A stretch of DNA of 64,000 nucleotides. Origin: Geomonas subterranea. Lineage in GTDB: Bacteria > Desulfobacterota > Desulfuromonadia > Geobacterales > Geobacteraceae. The stretch covers positions 4,394,501-4,458,500 of the forward strand of contig NZ_CP077683.1 in assembly GCF_019063845.1 (NCBI RefSeq). The letters are read 5' to 3'. Of this stretch, positions 48,721 through 58,076 are shown one piece after another (positions within the stretch are counted from its first letter, which is position 1; every line of letters begins with the position of its first letter). The notes beneath the pieces are model-generated. The model worked only from the letters and a program-made list of their open reading frames with translations, had not been told where the DNA came from and made no database searches. The position numbers and the translations under genes were made by a program.

Positions 48721-48742
48721 GCCCGGGGCTCACGCCCCGGGC
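48721..48742 (+). other. Hairpin between 56-heme and single-heme genes (unit B)
   Basis: GCCCGGGGC (48721-48729) and GCCCCGGGC (48734-48742) form a perfect 9-bp stem with loop TCAC. It corresponds in place to 27587-27610 of unit A, with no T tract. Confidence 0.65.
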
Positions 48743-48775
48743 GCCTGAGAAGTAAAGACCCCTGGAGGGCATTCG

Positions 48776-50797
48776 ATGAAGTTCGCTGTAAATCGAAAGA
48801 GGGAGAACATGGAAAGTTCGAAAGCTCATGAGAGTCGGGAAAAAACAGTGGATGGCATCAGGGGTTTGGCCGCCGTCGCGCTGATCGTGGCCTTCGTCTG
48901 CAGCACCTTCACCTTCCTGGTGCTGTCGCAGCGTGAGGCCCTGGCGCAGCCGACCAAGAGCACCAACTGCACCGCTTCGGGCTGTCACGTGTCCGCATCG
49001 ACCACGGCCACGTTCGCCTGGGGCACCATCTACAACGCTACGAAGAATCCCGCTTCTCCGACCGCCCTGACGGTCAGCGCAGGGTCTTCGTTCGAGGTGG
49101 AGTGGATCGCGACTAACATGACCGACTCCGCCCATGGCAACACAGGCATGTCCTTCATGATCGGTCTCCCGACGGTGACCCCGACGGCGTGGACCATCTC
49201 CAACGGTACGACCAACAACTCGGGGATCACCGGCTGGAACACGATATGGGACGCCACTGCCGGCCATACCTGGCGTACCGGCACCCTGCTCTCCGTGTCG
49301 AACTGGGCCTCCTCGCCCAACGCCTACTCAATAGACTGGACCAACTCGAACTGGGACGTGGCTTCCACTGCGGCGGCGTACGACAACGGTTCAACTACGA
49401 CCCCGGGTGACCTTGACCGGACCGCTGACAAGATGGGTGTGGACGCCGTGATCAACGTTCCTGCCGACACCCCGGCCGGTACCTACACCATCACCCTGGC
49501 CGGTATCGGCCACTACTACACGACGAAGACCAACAAGTGCAACAAGACACAGACCCTCAGCATCACGGTCACTGCGGCAGGCGGCGGTGACACCACCAAG
49601 CCGGTGGTCTCGGCGGGCTTCTCCGCCACCACCCCGTCGCTTTCCAAGACCATCTCTGTATCCGGCTTCGCCGCCACGGACAACACCGGCGTCACCGGCT
49701 ACATGATCACGACGAGCGCCACGGCGCCTCTTTCCACCGACGCCGGGTGGCTCGCCTCCGCGCCCACAAGCTACACGGTGGCCGCCGACGGGAGCTACAC
49801 CCTGTACCCCTGGGCCAAGGACGCTGCCGGTAACGTCTCCGCCGTCTACGGCACCCCGGTCGCGGTGGTGGTCGACTCCACCAAGCCGGTGGTCTCGGCG
49901 GGCTTTGCCGCCACCACGCCGTCGCTGTCCAGAACCATTACCGTCTCCGGTTTCGCCGCGACCGACGCCAGCGGCGTCACCGGCTACATGATCACGACGA
50001 GCGCCACGGCGCCGCTTGCCGGGGACGCAGGGTGGCTCGCCACCGCACCGACCAGCTACGCCGTTGGGGCCGACGGAACTTTCACCCTGTACCCTTGGGC
50101 GAAGGACACCTATGGCAACGTCTCCGCCGTGTACGCCTCGCCGGTCACCGTCGTCGTCGACACCGTAAAGCCGACGGTCTCTTCCACGGTCCCGGTGAAC
50201 GGCGCCACCGGCACCGCGCTGAACGGCACCGTCACCATCAACTTCAGCGAGGCCGTGAACTGTGCCACGGTGACCACCAGCTCAGTCACCATCGCGCCAG
50301 CGGTTACCTGGGCCCTGACCAGCTGTTCCGGGAGCCAGGCCGTGTTCACACCTTCCGGGCAGGCGGACTCCACCGCCTACACCGTGACCGTCGGGGCCGC
50401 GGTGGCCGACAGCGCCGGTAACACCCTGGCCGCGAGCTACCCCTTCAGCTACACGACCTCGGCGCCGGCGCCCAACAACGCGCCGGGCACGCCAGCGTCG
50501 CTTACCCAGTACAAAAGCGACGGCACCACGCTCCTTACCAGGGGCCTTTACACCAACCTGACTACGCTGATCTTCAAGGGGGCGGTCACGGACCCCGACA
50601 GCGATACCGTTAAGCTGGACATCGAGCTCGCCGACGTAGGGGCTGCTTTCACCGGGACCCCGACCTGCAGCAGCACACTGGTAACCAGCGGCACCACCGC
50701 GGCCGCAACCTGCAGCGGCATCGCCAACGGCCGGTTCAAATGGCAGGCCCGCGCCACCGACAGCAAGGGCTTGTCCGGCAGCTGGACGCAATACTAA
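48776..50797 (+). CDS. Exported Ig-like protein with one CX4CH heme motif (unit B, different N-terminus)
   Basis: A 673-residue counterpart of the gene at 27673. From about GGGDTTKPVVSAGF (encoded near 49580) to the end GSWTQY it is a close paralog with the same Ig-like, Big_5 and partial FN3-like domains. The first 265 or so residues are strongly diverged: export segment around AALIVAFVCSTFTFLVLS, then QPTKSTNCTASGCH with the single CX4CH, and a different beta domain (SSFEVEWIATNMTDSAHG). GGAGG precedes ATG 48776; a second Met (MESSKAHE) 11 codons later is possible. It lies 12 nt before the scaffold gene. Confidence 0.87.
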   Translation: MKFAVNRKRENMESSKAHESREKTVDGIRGLAAVALIVAFVCSTFTFLVLSQREALAQPTKSTNCTASGCHVSASTTATFAWGTIYNATKNPASPTALTVSAGSSFEVEWIATNMTDSAHGNTGMSFMIGLPTVTPTAWTISNGTTNNSGITGWNTIWDATAGHTWRTGTLLSVSNWASSPNAYSIDWTNSNWDVASTAAAYDNGSTTTPGDLDRTADKMGVDAVINVPADTPAGTYTITLAGIGHYYTTKTNKCNKTQTLSITVTAAGGGDTTKPVVSAGFSATTPSLSKTISVSGFAATDNTGVTGYMITTSATAPLSTDAGWLASAPTSYTVAADGSYTLYPWAKDAAGNVSAVYGTPVAVVVDSTKPVVSAGFAATTPSLSRTITVSGFAATDASGVTGYMITTSATAPLAGDAGWLATAPTSYAVGADGTFTLYPWAKDTYGNVSAVYASPVTVVVDTVKPTVSSTVPVNGATGTALNGTVTINFSEAVNCATVTTSSVTIAPAVTWALTSCSGSQAVFTPSGQADSTAYTVTVGAAVADSAGNTLAASYPFSYTTSAPAPNNAPGTPASLTQYKSDGTTLLTRGLYTNLTTLIFKGAVTDPDSDTVKLDIELADVGAAFTGTPTCSSTLVTSGTTAAATCSGIANGRFKWQARATDSKGLSGSWTQY

Positions 50798-50809
50798 TAG
50801 GAGCGCTCG

Positions 50810-53800
50810 ATGAAGGATCTGAGGAGAACAATGAGAGAGTCGAGAACTCAGGCAACTCCCGAAACAGCAACCGCATTTGCACTTTTGCGCAACATGAGTG
50901 GCCGCACCCGCATGAACCTGCTCGGCACGCTTTTGATGACCCTGCTGGTTGTGTGTGTCGGGCTCACCACTTATTTCATGCCTAACGACGCGAGCGCATG
51001 GCCGACCAAGTACGGCTCCTGCTCCGGCTCGGGCTGCCACGTGCTCGCCGACCCGAACGCCACCATCACGACGGCTATCAATGGCGCGGTTGGCACCTCG
51101 GTGACCGTTCCCGCCGGCGGAAGCTTCGAGGTCGACTGGAAGGTCACCAACGTCACCAACGTCGCGGGCGGCCAGGTCGGCGTAGGCGTCGAGATCAACC
51201 TCCCGACCGGCTGGGGCCTTGCCAAGGGTACCGTGAACTCCCCGGCGATCCCGGGGTGGAACAGCGTCTGGGATGCGGCCGACGGCGTCGCGGCCGGGTG
51301 GGCCACGGCCAGCAGCTACAGCACCGCCAGCGAGTTCCCGAACAGCCCGGTCGGCTACACCATCAACTACAATGGCACCGCATGGGATACCGGGACCAGG
51401 AACGCCGCTTACGATACCGGCGCGGCCGGCCTCGACCTCGACGGCACCGCCGAGACCATGGGCACTGACGCCGTCGTCACCGTACCGGCCGGGACCGCCA
51501 ACGGAACCTACACCATCGTGGTCATGGGCGTCGGTCACGACTCCTCCAAAGCCCACGTCGAGCAGGCCATCACCGTAACCGTTGCCGGTGGCGCCGACAC
51601 CACCAAGCCGGTGGTTTCCGCGGGCTTCGCCGCCACCACGCCTGCGACGGCGTGGGCGATCCCGGTCTCCGGTTTCGCGGCGACCGACAACACCGGCGTC
51701 ACCGGCTACATGATTACCACGAGCGCGACCGCTCCGCTTGCCACCGACGCCGCCTGGACCGGCACTGCGCCGACCAGCTACACGGTCGCGGCCGACGGCA
51801 GCTACACCCTCTACCCCTGGGCCAAGGACGCGGCCGGCAACGTCTCTGCTGTGTACGCATCCCCGGTGACGGTCCTCGTCGACACGCTGCGCCCGACGGT
51901 AACCAGCACGGTCCCGACAACCGGCGCAACCGGCATCACCCCTGACAACACCGTCACCCTGAACTTCAGCGAGGCCGTGAACTGCGCGACCGTGACCACC
52001 AGCAGCGTCACCATCTCGCCCGCCGTCACCTGGGCCAAGACCAGCTGCTCGGGCACCCAGGCAGTCTTCACCCCGACCGGCCAGGCGGGTTCCACCTCGT
52101 ACATGGTAACGGTAGGTACCGGTGTAGCCGACCTGAACGGCAACGCCATGAGCAGCTCCTACGCGTTCAACTACACGACGGCCACGCCGATCGTGCGTCC
52201 GGATACTGCCATCAGCGCGCCGCTGGCCGCCACCGTGCTGACCACCACCCCGGTAGCCATCACCGGTACCGCGACCACCGGCACCAACCCGCTCGGCTCG
52301 GTTCAGGTTTCCACAAACAACGGCTCCACCTGGACCGCTGCCACCGGCACCGCTTCCTGGTCCTACTCCTGGACCCTCCCGAGCGAAGACTACGTTACCC
52401 ATACCATCCTCGCCAAAGGCGTTGACAATGCAGCCAATGAGGACACCACCCCGGCTTCGGTAACGGTGATCGTCGACAACGTCGCCCCGGCAGGCCTCGC
52501 CAACTCTGCCCCGGTGAACCTCGCCACCAACCAGGCACTAGCGACGACGCTCACCTCGGGGACCGCAACCGACGCCAACACGAGCTCGGCCGTACAGTAC
52601 TTCTTCGAGCTCGCCACCGACAGCGGCTTCACCACCGGCGTGCAGCAGAGCGGCTGGCAGACCACCAAGACCTTCGCTCCGACACTGGCCGGCGCCACCA
52701 CCTATTACTGGCACGTCAGGGCCAAGGACGCCGCGGGCAACATCTCGGCATACACCACGACCTGGAGCTTCAGCACCATCGGGCCGACCGCGCCGAATGC
52801 ACCTTCCGCGACCCAGTACCAGGCCGACGGCGTTACCGCCATCGCCCAGGCCGGGACCGCTACCAGCGCCTCCGTGGTCATTAAGTCCACAGTAACTGAT
52901 GCCAACAGCGACAACGTCACGCTCCAGGTGGAGATGATCACCAACGGCAACACCTTTGCCGGCGTGGCCAACTGCTCCTCGATCTCGGTGGCCAGCGGCT
53001 CCGTGGCAAGCGCCACCTGCTCCGGTCTCTCCGACGGTCTCTCCTACAAGTGGCGTGCCCGCACCAGCGACGGCACCCTGAACAGCGCCTGGGTGGACTT
53101 CGGCGGGACCGATCCGGACTTCACCGTTTCGCTCACCAACGCCACCCCGGCCGCCCCGACCGCTCTGGCGCAGTACCAGGCCGACGGCACCACGGCCATC
53201 GCCACCGGCGGCGCCGCCAGCACCAACGTCGTGGTGATCGCCGCCACCGTGGACGGCGGCAACTCCGACCCGGTCCTCCTCGAGGTCGACCTGAACAACG
53301 ACGGCATCGCGGACTGCGCGAGCCCCTACGTCACCGGCCCCGCAACCGCCAAAGCCACCTGCGGCGGCATCGCCGACGGCTCCTACGACTGGAGGGTGAG
53401 AGCGAAGGACAGCAAGTCCGCGGCCAGCGCCTGGACCGCCTTCACCGGCACCCCAGACTTCACCGTGGCCACCGGCCTCGACTTCGGCATCGACACCGTC
53501 GCCCCGACCGACGGCGCCGCCTCGGCCAACTCCGGCGACGGCTACATCAACGTGACGTGGACCGGCGCCAGTGACTCCGGCGCAGGCCTCGACCCGGTGA
53601 ACAGCTACAAGCTGGTCAAGTCCGCCGTGTCTACCCCCGCCGACTGTTCCGGTACCGCGCTCTACACCGGCAACGGCACCAGCTACTTCGACACCGCCGT
53701 CACCAACGGCACCACCTATTACTACAGGGTCTGCGCGCTCGACGAGGTCGGCAACCTTTCTGCCGGCGCTACCATCTCCGCGTCGCCCTCTACCATCGCG

Positions 53801-56800
53801 CTTCCCGAGACGGTCATCACCGCACCCGCAGCAAACGCGGTGATCACCGCCGGATACTCCATCACCGGTACCGCGGCCGCAGGCGGCAACCCGCTTGCCT
53901 CGGTCCAGGTTTCCACCAACAACGGCACCACTTGGGCCGCCGCCACCGGCACCGCCACCTGGTCCTTCTCCTGGGCACCCGCCAGCGAGGACTATGTGGC
54001 CCACACCATCCTCGCCAAGGGCGTTGATACCTTGGGGTACGCCGATGCAACGCCTGCCCAGGTCCTCGTCCGCGTCGACAACGTGGCTCCGGCAGGGCTC
54101 GCCAACTCGACTCCGGCCAACCTGGCAACCGGTGTGGCCATCGGCTCCGCGCTGACCTCGTCGGCCGCGACCGACGCCAACACCTCGGCCGCCGTGCAGT
54201 ACTTCTTTGAACTCGCCACCAACTCCGGCTTCACCACCGGGGTACAGCAGAGCGTTTGGCAGACCGGTACATCCTGGACGCCGACCCTCGCCCCTGGCAC
54301 CACCTACTACTGGCACGTGAAGGCGAAGGACGCCGCCGGCAACACCACCGCCTACACCACCACCTCGAGCTTCACCACCGGTGTGGTTGCACCTGAGACG
54401 GTTCTTTCCGCTCCGTTGGCAGGCACCGTGTTCTCCACCTCGCCCGCGACCATCAGCGGTACTGCCACAGCCGGCACCAACGCCCTCGGCTCGGTGCAGG
54501 TGTCAACCAACAACGGCACCTCCTGGAGCACCGCCACCGGGACCGGCAGCTGGTCCTACTCCTGGACCCTCCCGGCCGAGGACTACGTTGCGCACACCGT
54601 CCTGGCGCGGGCACTGGATAACGCCTCCAACGCCGACCCGACTCCGTCCAGCGTAAGCGTGTACGTCGATACCGTGGCGCCGGCAGGACTTGCCAACTCG
54701 ACCCCGGCCAACGCCGCCACCGGCGTTGCCACGACATCGTCGCTCACCGCGACCGCCGCAACCGACGCCAACCTCAGTGGCGCGGTGCAGTACTTCTTCG
54801 AGATCGCCACCAACTCCGGCTTCACCACCGGGGTACAGCAGAGTGCCTGGCAGACCGGGACGACCTTCGCACCCACCCTCGCCATCAGCACCACCTATTA
54901 CTGGCACGTGAAGGCGAAGGATGCGGCCGGCAACACCACCGCCTACAGCACCACCTGGAGCTTCACCACCGCCGCGGCCACCACCACCGTGGGCCAGGGT
55001 ACCGGTGAAACCAACATCACCATCGCGCCGGGCACCATCGAAATGGACCTCGACGCCTTCACGCTCGCGACGCAGGCGGGTACCGATACGGTTACCGGCA
55101 TCACCGTGACGCTCGCCAACGGGACCTGGGCTGGCATCGCCACACTGAAAGTCACCGACGACACCGGCACCACCATCTACGGCAGCGCCAACCCGGCGTC
55201 CAATACCGTGGCCATCACCCTGACCACCCCGATCACGGTGACCACGACCCCGACCCAGTACGTCCTGGTGATCGACGCCAAGGCGCCGACGGCCATGCCG
55301 GTACCTCCTGGCGCCAGCTACGCCGTCACCGGCACCGTTACCGCGATCACGTCCTCGAACCCGAAGGCATACAGCGACTCTGTGTCGGCAACCGTCACCA
55401 TCGATAACCTCTCCCCGGGCAATGTCACCGCCGCTGGCGGCGCTGCCGGGATCGCCTCCAACTCGCTGTACTGGACCAACCCCACCGACAGTGACTTCGC
55501 CGGCATCGTCGTGCTGCGCCGCGCCGGCAGCGCCGTCACCGATACCCCTGTCGAAGGTGCCACCTATCTGGATGGCAATCTCATCGGTTCCAGCACGGTT
55601 GCGTACTCGGGGAGTCTGACCAGCTTCACGGACACCCCCTTGGCGAACGGTACGGTTTACTACTACAAGATCTTCGCCAAGGACTCGCACGGCAACTACT
55701 CCGCGACCGGGGTGGCTGTCGGGCCGTACACCCCCGCCAGAACGGCGTGGTCCAACAACAACATGCTGCATAACAGCACCAACACCGGCTCCACCAAGTG
55801 GAGCGCGAACGGCGGCTGGGGCGAGCCGGGCAAGAAGTACGGCGCCTTCTCCTGCACCACCTGCCACAACATGAGCACCACCAACATCATGCGGGTCGCC
55901 ACCTCCGTCTCGACCGGCGACGGCACCAACTGGGGTTCGTCGAATACGGCCTCGGTCTCCGTTGCGCTGACCAACCCGGCCACCGACCTTGGCAGCGACA
56001 CTGTCCATGCCACTTCGAACCGCATCTGCGAGGTCTGCCACAGCCAGACTTCGTTCCACAAGTACAACAACACCGCAACCGGCCATAACGGTACGGTCAA
56101 CTGCACCCAGTGCCACTCCCACGCCGCAGGCTTCAAAGGGATGGGCGGTAGCTGCCTTGGCTGCCACAACGCCCCGCGCGGCGTGCGTCAGCAGATCGTC
56201 GGTGCGACGCTCGGCGCCACCGGCGACGACTTCGTACGCCCGTCCAGGCACATCAAGAACACCACCGTCAAGAACGTGGACTGCATCGTCTGCCATGCCG
56301 AGGGCGACACCACCTCCACCGAGACTTCGGTGAAGCAGGTGAGCCTCCACGGCACCAGCGGCGCCCCGATCCTGCTGAGAAACGTCGACAGCCAGGGCAA
56401 CCCCGGCACCGCCGGCGCCAACTACTGGTCCTGGCCGGGACGCCGCAACGGCGGCACCACCATCACCTCCGCCGACCGCGACAACATGGACCGCTTCTGC
56501 GTCAACTGCCACGACTCCGACGGCGCCGCCACCATCACCGTCGATACGGCCGGTACCGCCATCACCACCGGCACCGCGCTGGCAAGAAAGCTGACCCCGT
56601 TCAACCCGCTGGACGGCGGCACGCCATTGAACGTCAAGTCGCAGTTCAACTCCGGCAACGCCGTTGGCAGCGCCTACGCCAGCCATCACAACCTGAACAT
56701 CTACACCAAGCGCTACACCGCGACCTACGCATCCACCTACGCCACCCGCGGCGGCTGGACCGGCACCTCGAAGGACGGCGTAGCCATGACGTGGGATACG

Positions 56801-57346
56801 GGCCTGCACTGCTCGGACTGCCACCTTAACGAGAGCAACGCCCACGGCGCGAGGAACGCCACACGGATGCTGCAGGACAAAAACGGCGCCGACGCGGCGG
56901 CCACCAACACCAACGACGGTACCGCCACCTTCGTCTGCTACCGCTGCCACCTGAGCACCGTCTACAACTACGCGAACGTCACGGTGACCGGCAAGGCCCG
57001 CATCGAGCACAGCAGCTTCGACAACGTCCCTTGGGGGGCAGGCACCTACAACGACCATGGCATCGTCTGCTTCAACTGCCACATGGGCGGCGGGGTCAAC
57101 AACATCGGTGGCATCCACGGTAACAACCGATCCATAACCACCCTCACCCAGGGTGCCACCAAGAGCTACCGCTTCATCTACGGCGCCGAGCTCGGCCTCA
57201 ACATCTCGGACGCCAACTGGTCCACCACCACGGCGCCGACCTGCTACACCGCCTCCTCGACCTGGGGCGGTGCCTGCAACAAGCACGACGGCTCCGCGGG
57301 CACCGGCAGGATGGGCACCCCGAACTACGCAAGACCGCTGCAGTAA
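50810..57346 (+). CDS. Giant Ig/FN3 scaffold protein with C-terminal nine-heme module (unit B)
   Basis: A 2178-residue paralog of the gene at 29690, shorter by 537 residues because the 535-codon block occurs once (52202-53806). It has an extended N-terminus MKDLRRTMRESRTQ, an export segment, and WPTKYGSCSGSGCH with a CX4CH. Ig/FN3-like domains follow, then nine CXXCH motifs: CTTCH, CEVCH, CTQCH, CLGCH, CIVCH, CVNCH, CSDCH, CYRCH and CFNCH. The heme module is almost the same as in unit A. It is followed by a true intrinsic terminator, so it ends the whole cytochrome locus. Confidence 0.9.
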   Translation: MKDLRRTMRESRTQATPETATAFALLRNMSGRTRMNLLGTLLMTLLVVCVGLTTYFMPNDASAWPTKYGSCSGSGCHVLADPNATITTAINGAVGTSVTVPAGGSFEVDWKVTNVTNVAGGQVGVGVEINLPTGWGLAKGTVNSPAIPGWNSVWDAADGVAAGWATASSYSTASEFPNSPVGYTINYNGTAWDTGTRNAAYDTGAAGLDLDGTAETMGTDAVVTVPAGTANGTYTIVVMGVGHDSSKAHVEQAITVTVAGGADTTKPVVSAGFAATTPATAWAIPVSGFAATDNTGVTGYMITTSATAPLATDAAWTGTAPTSYTVAADGSYTLYPWAKDAAGNVSAVYASPVTVLVDTLRPTVTSTVPTTGATGITPDNTVTLNFSEAVNCATVTTSSVTISPAVTWAKTSCSGTQAVFTPTGQAGSTSYMVTVGTGVADLNGNAMSSSYAFNYTTATPIVRPDTAISAPLAATVLTTTPVAITGTATTGTNPLGSVQVSTNNGSTWTAATGTASWSYSWTLPSEDYVTHTILAKGVDNAANEDTTPASVTVIVDNVAPAGLANSAPVNLATNQALATTLTSGTATDANTSSAVQYFFELATDSGFTTGVQQSGWQTTKTFAPTLAGATTYYWHVRAKDAAGNISAYTTTWSFSTIGPTAPNAPSATQYQADGVTAIAQAGTATSASVVIKSTVTDANSDNVTLQVEMITNGNTFAGVANCSSISVASGSVASATCSGLSDGLSYKWRARTSDGTLNSAWVDFGGTDPDFTVSLTNATPAAPTALAQYQADGTTAIATGGAASTNVVVIAATVDGGNSDPVLLEVDLNNDGIADCASPYVTGPATAKATCGGIADGSYDWRVRAKDSKSAASAWTAFTGTPDFTVATGLDFGIDTVAPTDGAASANSGDGYINVTWTGASDSGAGLDPVNSYKLVKSAVSTPADCSGTALYTGNGTSYFDTAVTNGTTYYYRVCALDEVGNLSAGATISASPSTIALPETVITAPAANAVITAGYSITGTAAAGGNPLASVQVSTNNGTTWAAATGTATWSFSWAPASEDYVAHTILAKGVDTLGYADATPAQVLVRVDNVAPAGLANSTPANLATGVAIGSALTSSAATDANTSAAVQYFFELATNSGFTTGVQQSVWQTGTSWTPTLAPGTTYYWHVKAKDAAGNTTAYTTTSSFTTGVVAPETVLSAPLAGTVFSTSPATISGTATAGTNALGSVQVSTNNGTSWSTATGTGSWSYSWTLPAEDYVAHTVLARALDNASNADPTPSSVSVYVDTVAPAGLANSTPANAATGVATTSSLTATAATDANLSGAVQYFFEIATNSGFTTGVQQSAWQTGTTFAPTLAISTTYYWHVKAKDAAGNTTAYSTTWSFTTAAATTTVGQGTGETNITIAPGTIEMDLDAFTLATQAGTDTVTGITVTLANGTWAGIATLKVTDDTGTTIYGSANPASNTVAITLTTPITVTTTPTQYVLVIDAKAPTAMPVPPGASYAVTGTVTAITSSNPKAYSDSVSATVTIDNLSPGNVTAAGGAAGIASNSLYWTNPTDSDFAGIVVLRRAGSAVTDTPVEGATYLDGNLIGSSTVAYSGSLTSFTDTPLANGTVYYYKIFAKDSHGNYSATGVAVGPYTPARTAWSNNNMLHNSTNTGSTKWSANGGWGEPGKKYGAFSCTTCHNMSTTNIMRVATSVSTGDGTNWGSSNTASVSVALTNPATDLGSDTVHATSNRICEVCHSQTSFHKYNNTATGHNGTVNCTQCHSHAAGFKGMGGSCLGCHNAPRGVRQQIVGATLGATGDDFVRPSRHIKNTTVKNVDCIVCHAEGDTTSTETSVKQVSLHGTSGAPILLRNVDSQGNPGTAGANYWSWPGRRNGGTTITSADRDNMDRFCVNCHDSDGAATITVDTAGTAITTGTALARKLTPFNPLDGGTPLNVKSQFNSGNAVGSAYASHHNLNIYTKRYTATYASTYATRGGWTGTSKDGVAMTWDTGLHCSDCHLNESNAHGARNATRMLQDKNGADAAATNTNDGTATFVCYRCHLSTVYNYANVTVTGKARIEHSSFDNVPWGAGTYNDHGIVCFNCHMGGGVNNIGGIHGNNRSITTLTQGATKSYRFIYGAELGLNISDANWSTTTAPTCYTASSTWGGACNKHDGSAGTGRMGTPNYARPLQ

Positions 57347-57374
57347 AACAGCAGCAGCATAAGCCGCACCCAAG

Positions 57375-57430
57375 ACAGTGCAGGGACCGCGACCGGCATT
57401 ACGCCGTGCGCAGACCCTGCACTGTTTTTC
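57375..57430 (+). terminator. Intrinsic terminator of the cytochrome locus
   Basis: ACAGTGCAGGG (57375-57385) pairs with CCCTGCACTGT (57415-57425), with a 29-nt GC-rich loop that can fold further, followed by TTTTTC. Confidence 0.88.
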
Positions 57431-57452
57431 TTTGCCCTGCTGGAATACAAAC

Positions 57453-57482
57453 TTGATCTTTTTGTTGCTGCTACGGTATCTT
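57453..57482 (+). promoter_or_regulatory. Possible promoter of the cytochrome maturation cluster
   Basis: TTGATC (57453-57458) and TATCTT (57477-57482) with an 18-bp spacer, in the gap between the locus terminator and the next gene. Confidence 0.4.
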
Positions 57483-57527
57483 TAATGGCCACTGCTCGCC
57501 CCTTAGTTCAATCTGCCGGAGGACCTC

Positions 57528-58076
57528 CTGTTCAAGGGATCTAACAAGACATACCTGCTGGCTCTCCTGGTGCCGCTAGCCCTTTTTCCCCTGGTGGCTT
57601 TCGCCTCCGGCGATGGTGCTTACTTCCGTTACATCCTCGGTAAAGTCGTTCCTGCCCTGGACGAGAGCGAGAGGATCAAGGCGGCGGTCACCGAATTCAA
57701 CAACCGTTTCATGGACATCTATGCCTCGCAGGGGAACAAGCGCGGCATAGGCGCCGTGCCCGCTACCGTCGGCATGCGCCACCACCTGGTCACGGATGCC
57801 GGCGCACTCTGGGTCGGCGGGCAGGTGCTCGTCTACGACATCGCCTCCCTGGAGGTCCGCCGCGTTCAGCAGGACGGGCCGTTGAGCGCCACGGTGCTCG
57901 TGAAGGAAGAGTGGAACTACCAGTACAAGGACGGCAAAAGCTACAAGGACGTCGGGCAGGTGCACGGCACCGGGTCGCTTCTGCGCTACCGTTTGCTGCA
58001 GCAGGGAGGGAAGTGGCTGGTGCAAAAATGCGAGCCGGTACGGGAGTCAGATAACGGGGTGAAAAAGGGTGTCTAG
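57528..58076 (+). CDS. Exported protein of unknown function, first gene of the cytochrome maturation cluster
   Basis: About 182 residues. No ATG fits. A GTG at 57570 would leave only a 14-residue truncated signal. Reading upstream in frame to CTG 57528, 4 nt after GGAGGA (57518-57523), gives a full signal peptide, FKGSNKTYLLALLVPLALF then PLVAFASG, so I favour this unusual start. The next in-frame stop upstream is TAG at 57504. The mature part (YFRYILGKVVPALDES, NNRFMDIYASQG) looks like a small alpha+beta domain, perhaps NTF2-like, but I do not recognise it. Its end overlaps the next gene by 8 nt, implying coupling to the ResB-like and CcsA genes. Confidence 0.6.
   Translation: MFKGSNKTYLLALLVPLALFPLVAFASGDGAYFRYILGKVVPALDESERIKAAVTEFNNRFMDIYASQGNKRGIGAVPATVGMRHHLVTDAGALWVGGQVLVYDIASLEVRRVQQDGPLSATVLVKEEWNYQYKDGKSYKDVGQVHGTGSLLRYRLLQQGGKWLVQKCEPVRESDNGVKKGV

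Larger units (their letters stand above)
38238..57346 (+). repeat. Cytochrome operon duplication, unit B (about 19.1 kb)
   Basis: The second copy of the operon, in direct orientation 400 bp after unit A. It contains paralogs of four of the five unit A genes in the same order. About 70 bp of leader before the first gene are also shared. The ends of similarity coincide with the leader TGTAGGA and the final stop codon. Confidence 0.92.
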
